A DNA stretch of 64,000 bases, from NCBI GenBank assembly GCA_014529385.2, contig CM043961.1, forward strand, positions 13,435,978 through 13,499,977. The letters are read 5' to 3'. The translations under genes were made by a program, and so were the position numbers. Below, piece after piece: positions 11,003 through 22,602 of the stretch. How positions within the stretch are numbered: position 1 is the first letter of the stretch; every line of letters begins with the position of its first letter. The notes under the pieces are model-generated. The model ran no database searches. It was not told the origin of the DNA and saw only the letters and a list, made by a program, of their open reading frames with translations. The DNA comes from Adiantum capillus-veneris (Eukaryota > Streptophyta > Polypodiopsida > Polypodiales > Pteridaceae).

Positions 11003-12582
11003 ATGTAATGGAAATTGCCTATGAACTTTGAGAGTAGCGGAATTAGGAAATTAGGTGAAGCACTTTTGAGAGATTCTTTGTGAGCATACCGGGTGAACTT
11101 AATTGATGGTTGCAACATAAACATGATACTTAGCTAATGTGGCATGAACAATACTTTTGCAAGAGACAATAGTTGAGGACCGGATTCATATGGAGCCAGT
11201 CCCCCCTCCAATAGGCATTTGTATTATAGTTTCTCCCATCAACAGAGACTTGGTACAATACAATCTTTGTGTTCCTTGTGACCTACGTGATGCAATGAAG
11301 ATGGAAAGCTTCATGCATCACAAGCATAGCATAAACTTGTAGAAAGCATTAAATATCCCAAGCCTCAGTCCCAAGGCCTCAAACACCTTCGAAGGTGGAG
11401 AGAGCTAGCGGGGAATGAGGGTAGGGAAGAGGAAGAAGAAACATTCCATAGGAGAAAGAAATAGTTCCTCACTTACCATTACTCTTCTTGATAGCATACA
11501 TAATACCTTAGTAATGGAGATGGAGAAGATGGCAAGCTTAAGCATTGAAGCATGGCTCTTGGTTGGATTTGCATTCCATAGCCAAGAGTGTTGATGTAGT
11601 CTCTCACTTATCACAAGCTAGGAGGAGGTGGTGTTCCTCAACTTTCACCAAGTGAGAATGGTCCAAAATGAGTGTGTGTGTGATGGTGTATATCCCCCTA
11701 GCACCCCCCCTCCTTGGTTTGGGCGAGTGGTAGCTTTTCCACATGCCTCAAGTTCATTGGACCCCTCTCCCCTTAGCCAATCACATGCAGCATGCAGTCA
11801 AGTACATGGGTAGTCTTTTGACAAGTGCCCTCCTTACCCCTTAGAGAGAGAGAGAGAGCTTTGAAAATATCTAGATGTTTGTTAGATGGAAGTAGAAGCT
11901 CATTGGACCCCTCTTTAGCGCAACCAATAGCATTCAAGCACACCATGTGGTTAAGCTTAGTGAGAGTCTGACATGTGTCCCATTATGCATAGGAAGTTTC
12001 TCAAGCAACTTCCTCATTAAGTATGTAGGTTCTCTTTTTGACTCAAGCATCTTACCTCCCATGCATAGGAAGCTTCTCAAGCAAATTCCTCATTAAATGT
12101 GACAAGTACCTCAAGTACCTTAGTCATCAAGCATGACAAGCACCTTAGGTGGAGTTCCCACCTCAAGCACAACCCTAGCTTGTTTAAGTTTAGGTTGGGT
12201 TCCCACCTCAAGCACAACCCTAGCTTGCTTAAGTTTAGGTCGGGTTCCCACCTCAAGCACAGCCCTAGCTTGCTTAAGGTTGGGTCAGGTTCCCACCTCA
12301 AGCTCAGCCCTAGCTTGCTTAAGGTCAAAGGACTTTTAACACTAACCATTGGAGGTCTTTAATGAAGCTAACCCTAAGGTCTTTTAAGCTTAATTAGTTA
12401 ACCTTTCTCTTTGACATACCATCTCTCATTTGGGCCCCTTTACCATTGGCCCGTGTTGAGATAGATCCTTAAGGACATGTGTATATTCTAACCCTTGTTC
12501 TTGTTTATTATCCCATATTGAATGATCAGTTTAATATGAGAAAATCATTTGGGTTGGTTAGATATTAGATATTTAATGACAT
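11003..12582 (-). repeat. 5' LTR of the first gypsy element
   Basis: Partner of 4124-5728. It carries four units of the ~45-bp minisatellite (12144-12330) and a short GA run at 11844-11858. Open frames such as 12077-12362 on both strands are by-products of the minisatellite. Confidence 0.9.
12144..12330 (-). repeat. ~45-bp minisatellite within the 5' LTR, four units
   Basis: Consecutive units read 'ggttcccacctcaagcac' and 'ccctagcttgcttaag'. One more unit than the other LTR. Confidence 0.85.
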
Positions 12583-12588
12583 GTGTGA

Positions 12589-13205
12589 TGCTTGTGTGTT
12601 GGGAAGGTGTTACCATATTTTAGATGGCAATGTCTAGTCTCGTGCTTTTGTGCATAGTGCTTTTGTACACAAACATTATATATATATATATTCAATTTTG
12701 TGCACATCATGTGATTATGTGGGAGAAAAACAAAGCCTTGAAGTGCACCAAGTTATGGGAAAGACCCCTAGAAAGTGCTCAATAGGACCACGGCATGGAA
12801 AAATTATTTTGAAAGGTCGTGAGATATGGCTCTTAACAAGAGCTTGAAGCCAAACCACTAGCGTGGGAGAACTGATTGGTGGCTATATTGTGCAGGAATT
12901 GCTTCTGTTAATAACTCATTTGTGAAAATAGTTTTTGTCAAAATAACTTGAAGCACTGTGCTGGAATGGTCTCTTTGGAAGAGGGATTTGCGTGTTGCTG
13001 AGAGCAGGCCCATGGGAATCAGCACCCTCAAATAACAACATGTCAAGCTCTTTAAAAATTTGGGTAATTAAGGGCGAGCAAAGCTGACTTGATGGACATT
13101 TACAGGCCCGACAACAATTTTGGTGAGGCCAGATGGGGCAAGCTTTTCTCTGTAGTGTGGCAGAGGCTACCAGTGGGGTAGGGTCCACTATTAAAGACGA
13201 GGCTC
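12589..13205. other. Spacer between two retrotransposons
   Basis: No supported gene. It includes a short TA run at 12678-12691. Confidence 0.6.
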
Positions 13206-13210
13206 CATGT

Positions 13211-14267
13211 TGTTGACAGACCAACCTTTCAACAACGCCTCCACAAAGATTCCATGAAGATTCCTCAAAGATTCTCTAAAGATTCTATATGAAGATGCTG
13301 ATGAAGTGATGAAGATGAAGATGGATGCTGTAATGTGAAGATACAAGCTCATGGACATCATCGAATATCCCGTTACTATCATTTTGAGCCATTACGACCA
13401 CTTTTGTAATATTTACAGGAACTTCATATTTTAAGTCGGCAATTGTATTTTGGCCGCAGATGCTTGTTGGCTGAGCAAAGCCAGCTCACGGTGTTGTAAT
13501 CAAGCTCTATAGAAGCCTAGGAACAACTCAAGTCATTTTGGCCGGACATTAGGTTTTCTAAGGTTTAGTATATAAACCAAAACCTAAAGCTTTGTAAGGG
13601 GACTTCTAATAATCTTATCTTCTGTGTCGACTGGGAGACTGCGAGAGAGTGTGTGTGTGTGCTACAAGAGCTATGGTGGTCGGAATCGCAAACGGAGAGC
13701 AGCAATGTGTTGCCCACGAGGAGAGCTACGCGTTGATGCTTACATCACGCGCATTCATCTGTGTTTTGGCAGATTCACCTGCGAGCTACTTTTGGAGTTT
13801 TGGTGAGTAAACGTTGTCCGTTTTTGCATTTCAGCATATCCACACGATCAAAGCGAGTAGAGCTACGCATTAGGCATGTTAGATTTTAGAAACAGTGACC
13901 TGTAAAATCCGACCAAACATACTACGCGTTTTCTGCATTGAGGGTATTGGGTTAGGATTTGTGGTCAAAGACCTAAGGGATAGCGGCCTTCCAGTGTGTG
14001 TAGGACTTCCCTTGAGTTTCATGAAGTTTCGAGATATTCTAATGGGCTTTTGGCTTGCTGTAGCATCATAGGAGACTCTCACATTCATAGAACCGATGGC
14101 ATGTAGATTTGATATCTCTGTAGGAAGTAGTCATTAGTCGGTCGAGTAGAGGTTGACACCCTTTGCTTGCTTCCACGCGCCTGCGGGTCGAGCTTTTCCC
14201 TTAGCTAACAAATCTTGTTAGGTGAGTTCTCGCTGTGCTGACATCCGTCGAGGCGTATCCACCAACA
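13211..14267 (+). repeat. 5' LTR of the gag-protease element
   Basis: Near-identical to 22603-23657. It differs by small indels, including about 11 extra bases near 13235. A TATATAAA box lies at 13569-13576, suggesting transcription starts about 30 bp downstream. Confidence 0.93.
13569..13576 (+). promoter_or_regulatory. TATA box of the 5' LTR
   Basis: TATATAAA in the middle of the LTR, in a position suitable for the element promoter. The 3' LTR has TATAGAAA at the matching place (near 22951), a mutated box. Confidence 0.6.
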
Positions 14268-14268
14268 T

Positions 14269-14286
14269 TGGCGCCGCTGCCGGGGA
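14269..14286 (+). promoter_or_regulatory. Primer-binding site, tRNA-Asp
   Basis: TGGCGCCGCTGCCGGGGA begins two bases after the 5' LTR end. It matches the complement of the tRNA-Asp 3' end with one mismatch (C for T at the ninth base). Athila/Tat-lineage gypsy elements often use this primer. Confidence 0.88.
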
Positions 14287-14808
14287 CGAGGGCCCTAAGT
14301 AGGTGATCGAGACTAGTCCTTGAGGATAGAGGTCCCTCTGGCTTGCTAGAGTACTATTTTACATTTAGATAGGATCAGAGGGTGGTGGACTCTCTAGGTC
14401 TTAGGAGGAGTCTAGGGAGCGTGTGTCTAGCTTGGATCTTCCGTCTTAGGTAGTATTAGGTAGTAGTAGGTTATGGTGTAGAGAGTAGGAGTTGGAGTGG
14501 TAGATGTGGTGGTAGGTTGACTTGAGAGTCCGTGTGAGGCCAGGAAGCAACCAAGACATCAAAATCACCATCGCACATAATGAGTAGGAGCAGGGTAAGT
14601 AGGATATCTTGATTGTTGATCTTGAGTTCTTTATGCATGTCTTACTTGCTGTTAGGCTCATCAAAGAAGTGGAAAATGCTAAGCAGGAAAGACGGTAAAT
14701 TGTGTTTGGAAGCTGATTTGAAGTCCAAAAGTTTCTGTGATTATTGTTGAGAGCTCTATAGAGCATAGGGAGTACTACTGCCACAAAAAATTTGCATTTT
14801 AAGACAGT

Positions 14809-16113
14809 AGACATCCTACGCATAGGATGTCTCCAGGGCACTTTTGGCAAGGAATTTGGGGAAACTGAGGTTACCAGTGTGTTCAGAGGGTAGGTTTTAC
14901 CCTAGTAACATATTGACTTGAGTGTTTTTCCCTATTTTTGTTTACCAAAATCCAAAAGGTGGAGTCAAAAAGCGTAAAATTTCAGAAAAGGCTTAAATTG
15001 AGTGATTTTTGCATGTTTTTGCAAGTGTGAAGCATACTTGCACTTGCTGAGAGCATAAGGAAGCATCAGGGACACTTCAGTCTGAAAAAATAAGCAGTAG
15101 ACATCCTACGTGTAGGATGTCTACAGGGTGATCTGGGCATTTTTTTGAAAATCTGAGGTTACCAGTGTGTTTAGAAGGTAGGTTGTACCCTATTTTCACC
15201 TGGAAAGTGGAAATTTGACCAAATTTTGAAAGATTAAAGCCAAAAGACGAGAATTGCCAGACATCCTACCCAAATTGTGTCCAAGGCCTAATTTTGAGAC
15301 CAAACCATAGGATGACTCCATAGGCATGTTCTAAATGTTGTATTGAGTGCATGTGATAAATTTCATCTCATTTGGGTCAGTGAAAGTGAAGATTGAACAG
15401 ACTTTAGCGTTTTTGGACGGACAAAAGGCAAGAATAGCTAGTTTTGGGGTCTTTTGACATCCAAACTCAAATCTAAGCATACCAGTGGGTTGCTGAAGAC
15501 TAGGGGAATCTTTGGTCCAAGTTTGGGTTCATTCTGAGAAAAAAGACATCCTACGCGTAGGATGTCTACTACATGATTTTGAGACCAAAATTCTACTGTG
15601 ACCATACCATGCTGTCATATAGCCTTAGATAAGCCTCCTAGGCAAATTTGGTCCAATTTGGAGTTGATTTGACTTGGGAATTCATCAGAACAGACATCAG
15701 GCTTTTGGAACAGATTCTTGATCATTTGACCAACCTATAGGTGTCAGAATCAAAAAGTAAAAATAGCTGTGAGTTTATCACATCAAGGGGAAGCTACAGT
15801 GCAAGTTTGAGCTGAAACAGAGCAAAAAGACATCCTACGCGTAGGATGTCTCCAGCTTGATTTGGGACTCCAAACCAACATGTGAGCACACCACTGTGAT
15901 CAGCACAACAAGGAGAAGCTGGGGTGAAAATTTCAAGTCATTCTGAGCAAAAAGACATCCTACCCGTAGGATGTCTCAAGGTGATTTTTAGGTCCAAATG
16001 AAAATCTGAGCATACCATTGGGTTGTTGGACACAATGAGAGTCTTAGGTTCAAATTTGGGCCAATTCTGAGCAAATAGACATCCTACGCGTAGGATGTGG
16101 GCGTAGGATGTCT
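14809..16113 (+). repeat. Array of 24-bp palindromes in a degenerate tandem repeat
   Basis: The half-site AGACATCCTACG followed by its exact reverse complement occurs perfectly at 15544-15567 and 15828-15851. It has one mismatch at 14809-14832, 15099-15122 and 15953-15976, survives as a left half only at 15259-15271, and at 16077-16113 appears as a palindrome with an extra right arm. Spacings are about 290, 160, 285, 284, 125 and 124 bp. The surrounding text also repeats (a 'gagcaaaa' lead-in and a 'gatttt...gtccaaa' follow-on), so the palindrome sits in a repeat of roughly 125-145 bp. Each copy could form a 10-12 bp hairpin in RNA. The centre is ACGCGT. Confidence 0.92.
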
Positions 16114-17103
16114 CTAGGCCTGTTTTAGGGTCCAACTGTAATTTTGACCATACAGGGGTGTTCACAGTGTCACAGAGATCCCAATCTTCTTTTAAAATTG
16201 AATTTGGACTCATTTTGACCATTCTAAACTGCATTTCACTATTTTGGCCATAACTTTCACAAACGGTATTGGATTGGAAAAGTTTTTATATCAAAACGTA
16301 GCCTGAGAGAGACACTACATATCTTAAAGCAAAACTTGAACTAAATGTATGACTTTGGCAACCATTTAGGTCAACTTTGAAAAAAACATCGTTTAAGGCC
16401 TCAAATGCATCCGGAAGTCAGGTGTGTCTAAAACCGACAGTTCGAAAGAATTGTGAGAAAACGCTCACGGTTTTGAACATAGTTTTGACTTTTCCCTAGG
16501 AGAGGGGCTAGTGAGCCATAAGCGAGGTCATCGGCTAGAGTCAACCCACGCTCTGGAACAGACCGCTCAAATCGACCTAGAGCGGACACGAGTGCATGTG
16601 AGATTTTCATCATCGGGAAGCTGAAATTTGAAACCAGATTTGGCCTCTAGGCCTTCTAATTGACCATTAAAGACTGCTAAGTTAGCAGATTGAAATTATC
16701 TTTTGGGAAAACCATTGGTCACCCGCGGGAAGGTGTAAAAGTTAACTACGGCCTAGTTTAAAATTTGAGCATCCATACACAAATCTGGTAGTAGTAAGAC
16801 CATACACAAGGACTCTTGATTTTGCAACAACAGTCGCAAGTTTTGGAGAACTTTAACACAAGATTTTTGCTAGCAAATCACTGCAACTTGTGCATAATTC
16901 TCTTGTGCTAGCTTAAGTTTAGTTCAGCTAAAAGCGAACTTGAAAGTCACTTCCGAGCCCACAGAACAAGTGTGGCCGTCAAAGGCACATCAAGAATTTT
17001 TGCATTCATTGTGAAAAAGTTTGCCAGCTAAATAGAATTTTGCAGATTGTGTGCTAAAATGAACACAGGTTAGCTCGACTCAAGAATCGCTACAAAGGGA
17101 GCA

Positions 17104-17126
17104 GTCGTTGTAGTATAGTGGTAAGT
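17104..17126 (+). other. tRNA-Asp 5'-half-like segment
   Basis: The 23 bases beginning GTCGTTGTAG and ending GTGGTAAGT are identical, as I recall it, to the 5' end of plant nuclear tRNA-Asp(GUC): acceptor strand, positions 8-9 and D-loop. After this the match decays: TTATCAC stands where CTGTCAC (anticodon loop) would be, and no TpsiC arm is convincing. A functional tRNA gene is unlikely. It may be a captured piece of the element's own primer tRNA. Confidence 0.6.
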
Positions 17127-17416
17127 TGCATAACTTATCACAGTGCTTCCAATAGATCGAGGCCTGCTAAAAAGCTCTAGGCAAAGTAAGCAGCCAAACA
17201 AGTCAGTATCAGCCTTGGCAAGCAAGGGAGCTAAGAAGTTCAAGCAGTGCAAGCAAAGCCCAGTTCAGAAAACTTAGAGATTAAGGCATCCACAAAAGCT
17301 GAAAGACCTCAAGCGAAAAAGATCGACACAAGGGTGCTAATAATTTTTATTAGCATTGAGGCAAGCAATTAGAGCTATCACTGAATAGGTACAACAAGGG
17401 AGTCAAGACGAAAGCA

Positions 17417-20400
17417 ATGGCGTCTCAAAGGAATCAGACCAGCCGAGACGAAGCTTCAAGTACATCTACAGAAATTACAAGAGAGCAAATTTGGATCTAT
17501 CTGATTGGCCACTACAAAGGACTGCCATGCTATGAGGATGTCAATCGGAATTTGTACATCAAGACAAAGAAAGATACAAAGGAAACTTGGACATCTCAAT
17601 ATGTGGAAGTTGAAACAGCGAAGAATGTACTACATCCACATCCAGATTTCATGGAAGACTGTCTGGGATCAATTTACATGAGGCACGAAAAATACATCGA
17701 CAATGAGATAGAAATGTTGTACAAGGATCAACTTACAGAACTCTATGCATATCCTCCAAGTATTTTTTTGTACAAAGCTCAAGATGGGAAACGGCAAATT
17801 GGTTCCCTCTATGTAGATGAAGACGGTCGCTACTACAAAGCTGCCACATATCATGAAGTTCCTGCAGAGAGTAACCAATATTTTGCAACTGAAATATTTG
17901 GATCAAGAGGGGAAGACTACAAATATGAAGGTGGTAATGTTTATCATCTAGTCATGGATTTACCTCTTGATACGCAGCTAGAAGAGTTAACAACTACAAC
18001 TGTCAATGTACACATGAGTGGCACAACACAAGGCACAACATGGACAGACACGACACAAGTCTCATGCACCACACCAGCACAAGACAAAGCACAAACACAC
18101 CAAGTTGCACAAACAGGGAATACGCCGGAAGTATCAGCTATGAAGATAACACAACTTCAGAAAGAACTAGTTCGGTCTCAAGAGCTACTTAACAAAGCAC
18201 AAGAAGTCATATCATCAGGCATTAAACAAATGCCAACATTAGATATGGAACCCTCTCGGATGGGGGGGATTTAAACTCAACAAAGAGACCCTATCTCTTC
18301 AAGAGTGGGATTAAGAAGCCCAAGTGGAATTTCAAGAAGCATTGGAAGATGCCGAGCCGGAGGAGGAGAGACCATCGGAAATTCACAATGTCAAATGTAG
18401 AAGGTCAGGTCAAGATGTTATTGTGGTCGACAAATATGGTAGGCACTATGAAATAGCCGATGTGAAAAATATAGATGAGTTTAGCATTTGTGGGCAACCT
18501 GTAAGTCACATACTTGGACCCCGTCCAAAAGCACCATCCAGGGAAACGAAAAACAAAGATTCGGTTAGATCTCGGTGCAAACCTCACCAAAATCAACTTG
18601 GAAACATAGCCCTAAAGCTATGCAGAAGCCCCACGTCAAAGACCATATGCCGATGGAAGAATTAGCATTACGACTGCTAGAAAGAATGGATAGTGATTTG
18701 ATCTTGTATGCAAGCAATAATGGAAGCTATTTTCAGCTTCTCAAGGACAAGATGATGGAGGATAAAGAGACGAAGCCAGTGGATACACCTAAGTCAGTCG
18801 TTATCTACAGGTACATGCATGTAACTCAGATGTCTTATTTGTATTGAGATACCATAGGAAATCATTATCAACAGTACTATGGAGAGCTGCCTCGTCCAAA
18901 GAATGCAAATGCTAAGATAGAGGCATATTGCAACCAGTGTGCCATCAGTCATTTAATCAAGGACTGCCCAACAAAGCTCTACCTGGAAAAGAAGAAGCAT
19001 TAAGCCAAAAGCAAAGTTCACACAGTGACAACAAGGGAACGGAAGCAAGAATCCCCAACGAGATCTCCGGAAAAGAAGTAGATCTTGTCACAGAGCACAA
19101 AAGATAGGCTCAAGACACATTTGCTTGAAGTCAAGGGTGTCAACGACATTATCATAGAGAATCAAGCTTTCAAAAAATATCAATTGAATCAGCTGATTCA
19201 AGATCGCTTAAAGAACCTCATTGAGAACAAGTCAAAGCATCCACAAGGTGATGAAGATGAAGCTCGCAGTTCAAGGTTCGAGAGCAAAAGAAGCCAAGAT
19301 TCTGAAGATGGTAAGTCAACCCAAGAAGAGGTGGCAGAGGTAACATCAAATCTTAGTGCCACGTCACAAGCGGAAGGCATGCAAGAAAATTCAACGAATG
19401 AAGCTGAAATTCCACAAGGAAATTCCTCTACTTTGGAATCTGCAGTGGTGGTTAAAGAAATCAAAGACCAGCAGAAGCTAAAAGACGATGTAGCTGAAGT
19501 CTTAGAACCCACAGAAGAATAGGAAATGACCGACTCCAAGATTGACTACCAAGGACAAGAAATGCAGGATATGAATGAATATTTTCAAACAGAGACTCTA
19601 CAAGAACCCATGGAGCAATGTGAACCAAAGGCCACGACGACCGTTGCATCAGAAGAAGAGAGTCAACCTCAACATATTGCTACACAAGCTTCAAAAGATT
19701 TCCAAGAAGAAAAGTCACCATTGAATGACCTTCAAGTGCTAGAAGAAGTAAATAGTGACAGAGAGCTTCTGAAATCAAGAATCAAGGCATCACAGTCAGA
19801 AACTAGCAATGAAGACCAACAAGCAGCTCAAGCTATAGACCTTCCCCAAAGCTATAGATCAGAAGATAGTAAGCACGTGGGACATGCTACAACCAGTCAA
19901 ATGACAAAGAAGTTCAACATACAAGAGGATGACAAAGCTTCCAAGCCACAAAAGTCCAAGACAAGTACCAAAAGCAAAGAGGACATCAATTACTTGGTAG
20001 GCAACAAGAAGATTAAATTCTCGTTGGATGTGCATGAGAAAATGAAGTCCAATTTCACAGCAGAGATAGATTCCACTGCCACGACGAATGTCATGTTTTA
20101 TGGGCTATGGTTACTTCTAGATAAGCTGGAGTTGTATGAAATTGAGGTAAAGGTTTCCATATCACATGGAATCGAGGTCACAAGTTTGGGGATTGCAGAA
20201 GCAACCCTTAAACTACGGTCAAAGGTCATTAAAGACAAATTCATAGTGGTGGATTCATCGAAAATGAGCACACAATTGATTTTGTCCAAGAAATGGGCAA
20301 AGACAATTGAAGAAGAACCTCAATTTTCAACAATGGTTATCACGACTAGCTCTCAAGAAATCCAGCCTACGACCGCTCCAAGATTATCGAGTGCTGACAA

Positions 20401-21421
20401 AGGAAAAGCTAAAGTTAGCACACAAATGTCCTACCAACACACGCATCCTCTTCAATCAAAGTCTTCAGTCCAACCCACTCAGGTTTAAGATAATGCTTCT
20501 ACATCAATGGTCAATACGCTTCCACGCCCAAGATAGACTCCAAAGAAAATTTTTCAACCAAAATACCCTACACTGCGAGATCATCGTCGACAAAAATCTT
20601 CAAAGGTCTACATCAAAGCTGAAGAAATCAAAGTCAAGGACCCAATATGGGTAGATGATCGTAGCCAACACATGGAAGGTACACACATGGGATGGATAGC
20701 CTCCCAATACAGACTGGAAGAGCAAGGCTATTATGAAGGTCACAAGGAAATTTGGTTACCAAAACCAAAAATCTTAGCTTATGCAGTAAATAAAGGCTTC
20801 AAAAAGCGACCGCAACAGCAACAAAGTTCATATTCCTCTCGCCAAAGGAGACCAACCAACAAGGCCTGTCACAAGTACATAGGAAATTTCAAATCAAACT
20901 GGCCTTCACAACATCATCGGACTTCATCGGTACAAAATCCCACAAATGACACTCTTGTACATCTCAAGAAAACATCACAAACATCATGGGAAGTGCCATC
21001 TACAATTCTTCAAGCACAAGGTTACTATCAAGGAAATTGGAGAATCTGGCTACCAAAGATGCCAGGTAAACATTCTTCAATCAAACGACTTCAGCTTGAA
21101 AATAATCGCAATTTCACGGAAGGCAAAATCAAGGACAATGTCATAGTCAAGGCAAAGGATATCTGCAAAGACACGCTAATCACACGATGCAGATACAAAT
21201 GGGTGCCAAAAGAACAACACATACCGAAGAAGATTGAAGTCATCTCTAGCTCTCAAGAAATGTCAAGACATGATAGACAAAGTGTTATGGAGAACGGAAC
21301 CAAGGGACCAACAACAACAAAAAGAAATTTTGACAACCAAGGTCACCTAGGTATGGCAAAAGAAACCAATATTTCCAGTATGGTCCTTTACAAATCCTCT
21401 CTTCAAGGATGGGAGTTTTGA
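17417..21421 (+). pseudogene. Gag-protease polyprotein of the non-autonomous element, with stops
   Basis: Nearly the whole stretch reads in one frame from an ATG in good context (gcaATGGCG). It is broken by single stops at 18272, 18845, 19001, 19076, 19520, 20486 and 20534 and by a local frame excursion at about 18290-18570. The 285-codon first part has no motif I know, and ends in a QKELVRSQELLNKAQEV helical stretch. A zinc-knuckle-like CNQCAISHLIKDC lies at 18929-18967 (one residue short of the usual spacing). An acidic, Gln/Glu-rich linker follows. A retropepsin-like segment (about 19985-20300) has AEIDSTATTNVM at the active-site position and LILSKKW where ILG-W is usual. The C-terminal quarter repeats W[LV]PK. 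No RT or integrase follows before the stop at 21421. Confidence 0.75.
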
Positions 21422-22590
21422 ATTTCAAAACCTATTCTTGGTCGAAAGCTCCCGATCGTAAGTCAAGTCGCCATAAAAATCATGGCATAAGAGTCAAGAG
21501 TCGGGCAATTGAGCCACTAAATGAGCAAGCGTCAGACCCAAGCTTCATGTCTTAATATTTTTTGTGGTCTATGAGTCTAGATATTTAGATTATAGCTCAA
21601 GCTGGAAGAGTTGAGCATATTGTAAAATTGAGTCGCTCATGTTGGATAGGTGAGCAGCAGCGTCAAAGTCTAACAATTTTATTTGGTGGAGAGGCAGAGT
21701 AATCCACAAAACACTCACGCACATGTACACAGTGAGGAGAGTGAAAAAAACCTCGAGCATCAACAACCCTTCTTGTGAGTACTGGTAGCTCTTGAAGTCA
21801 AATATATTTTTGCTTCTCTAGCTACATTCACTCTTGGAAGCACCCATTCAAACTCTTCTCACACAACATATTGTTTCCCATGCATCTATCTGTGCAAGCA
21901 TATATAATGTCCCATCATTGGACATTTGCATTTGACACAATTTGTGTTCCACCCATGCACTTACACAACAAAATGACGATGACGAAGCGATAACAGGTTT
22001 CATAAGCATTTGCTCAGCAACAATGACTCTGACTTCAAGCTACTAACACTTATCCAATGTATATCCAGTCAACAATAGTATCCATACGGCCATAAGTACT
22101 TTAACTCAACAAAACTCGATTACATCAAAACATAAGTACATATAGCCTTACATTTAATTGTGACTAAAGGCATTTTTTTCCCACTGGGTTTTTCCCTTTA
22201 GTCCTATCCAGGTATCCAAGACCTTCATTTTGTAATATACGCCACATTTTATTTTTTATATAAACACAAAAAAGGAGACCAACGACATCCCCAAACAAAC
22301 AGGTACACATGCAGGATGAAACCCAAAGAAAAAACAATATAGAGCTACCAAGATAAAGACTTGCTGCAACAACAAAGCTCACTCAACCTATTCATTATAC
22401 AACAACCAATCGGAGGGGGAGAGCTATGGCTTCAACTACACTACATGTACAAGAAAAAGGTAACTCTACAACATACAAAGCATCTAGTAGAAGCAACTGC
22501 AACAACAAAAGCTTCAACCAACTCCAAAACATGAAGCACTCGTCAAGGCCACTGCAGACATAGGGTCTTGTCAGGGATGACAAGAAATTC
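21422..22590 (+). other. 3' untranslated region of the gag-protease element
   Basis: No domain-bearing frame on either strand. Integrase and RT motifs were looked for and not seen. Confidence 0.7.
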
Positions 22591-22602
22591 GGAGGGGGAG
22601 AG
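22591..22602 (+). promoter_or_regulatory. Polypurine tract of the gag-protease element
   Basis: GGAGGGGGAGAG directly precedes the 3' LTR (TGTTGACAG). Confidence 0.9.

Larger units (their letters stand above)
4118..12588 (-). mobile_element. Ty3/gypsy chromovirus, complete structure, dead ORFs
   Basis: An LTR retrotransposon read right to left. Two direct LTRs (4124-5728 and 11003-12582) flank an internal region with an initiator tRNA-Met binding site next to the right LTR, gag, partial reverse transcriptase, RNase H remains, integrase and a C-terminal chromodomain, then a purine-rich tract against the left LTR. GTGTGA sits directly outside both LTRs (4118-4123 and 12583-12588), which fits a target-site duplication. 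The order RT-RH-IN-chromodomain places it among plant chromoviruses. It cannot be autonomous: protease and the N-terminal part of RT are missing, gag carries a foreign insert, and integrase has a frameshift and a stop. Another LTR of the family lies at the right window edge. Confidence 0.9.
14287..17416 (+). other. 3.1-kb leader of the gag-protease element
   Basis: Untranslated region between the binding site and the gag ATG. Its left half carries palindrome-bearing degenerate repeats and its right half a tRNA-Asp-like segment. The antisense frame at 14446-14850 has no domain and is judged spurious. Confidence 0.75.

Noticed and set aside
12077..12362. Overlapping ORFs of 87-90 codons
   Set aside because: Products of the 45-bp minisatellite within an LTR.
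14446..14850. 134-codon antisense ORF in the leader
   Set aside because: No domain, antisense to the element, and interrupted by the first palindrome region.
14809..16113. CRISPR-like array of palindromic repeats
   Set aside because: Spacing is uneven (124-290 bp), the spacers are themselves related, and the surroundings are a plant LTR retrotransposon with no cas genes.
17104..17175. Functional tRNA-Asp gene
   Set aside because: Only the 5' 23 bases match. The D-stem partner, anticodon stem and T arm do not fold properly.
19198..19649. Antisense ORFs over the gag linker
   Set aside because: They mirror the low-complexity Glu/Ser-rich sense frame.
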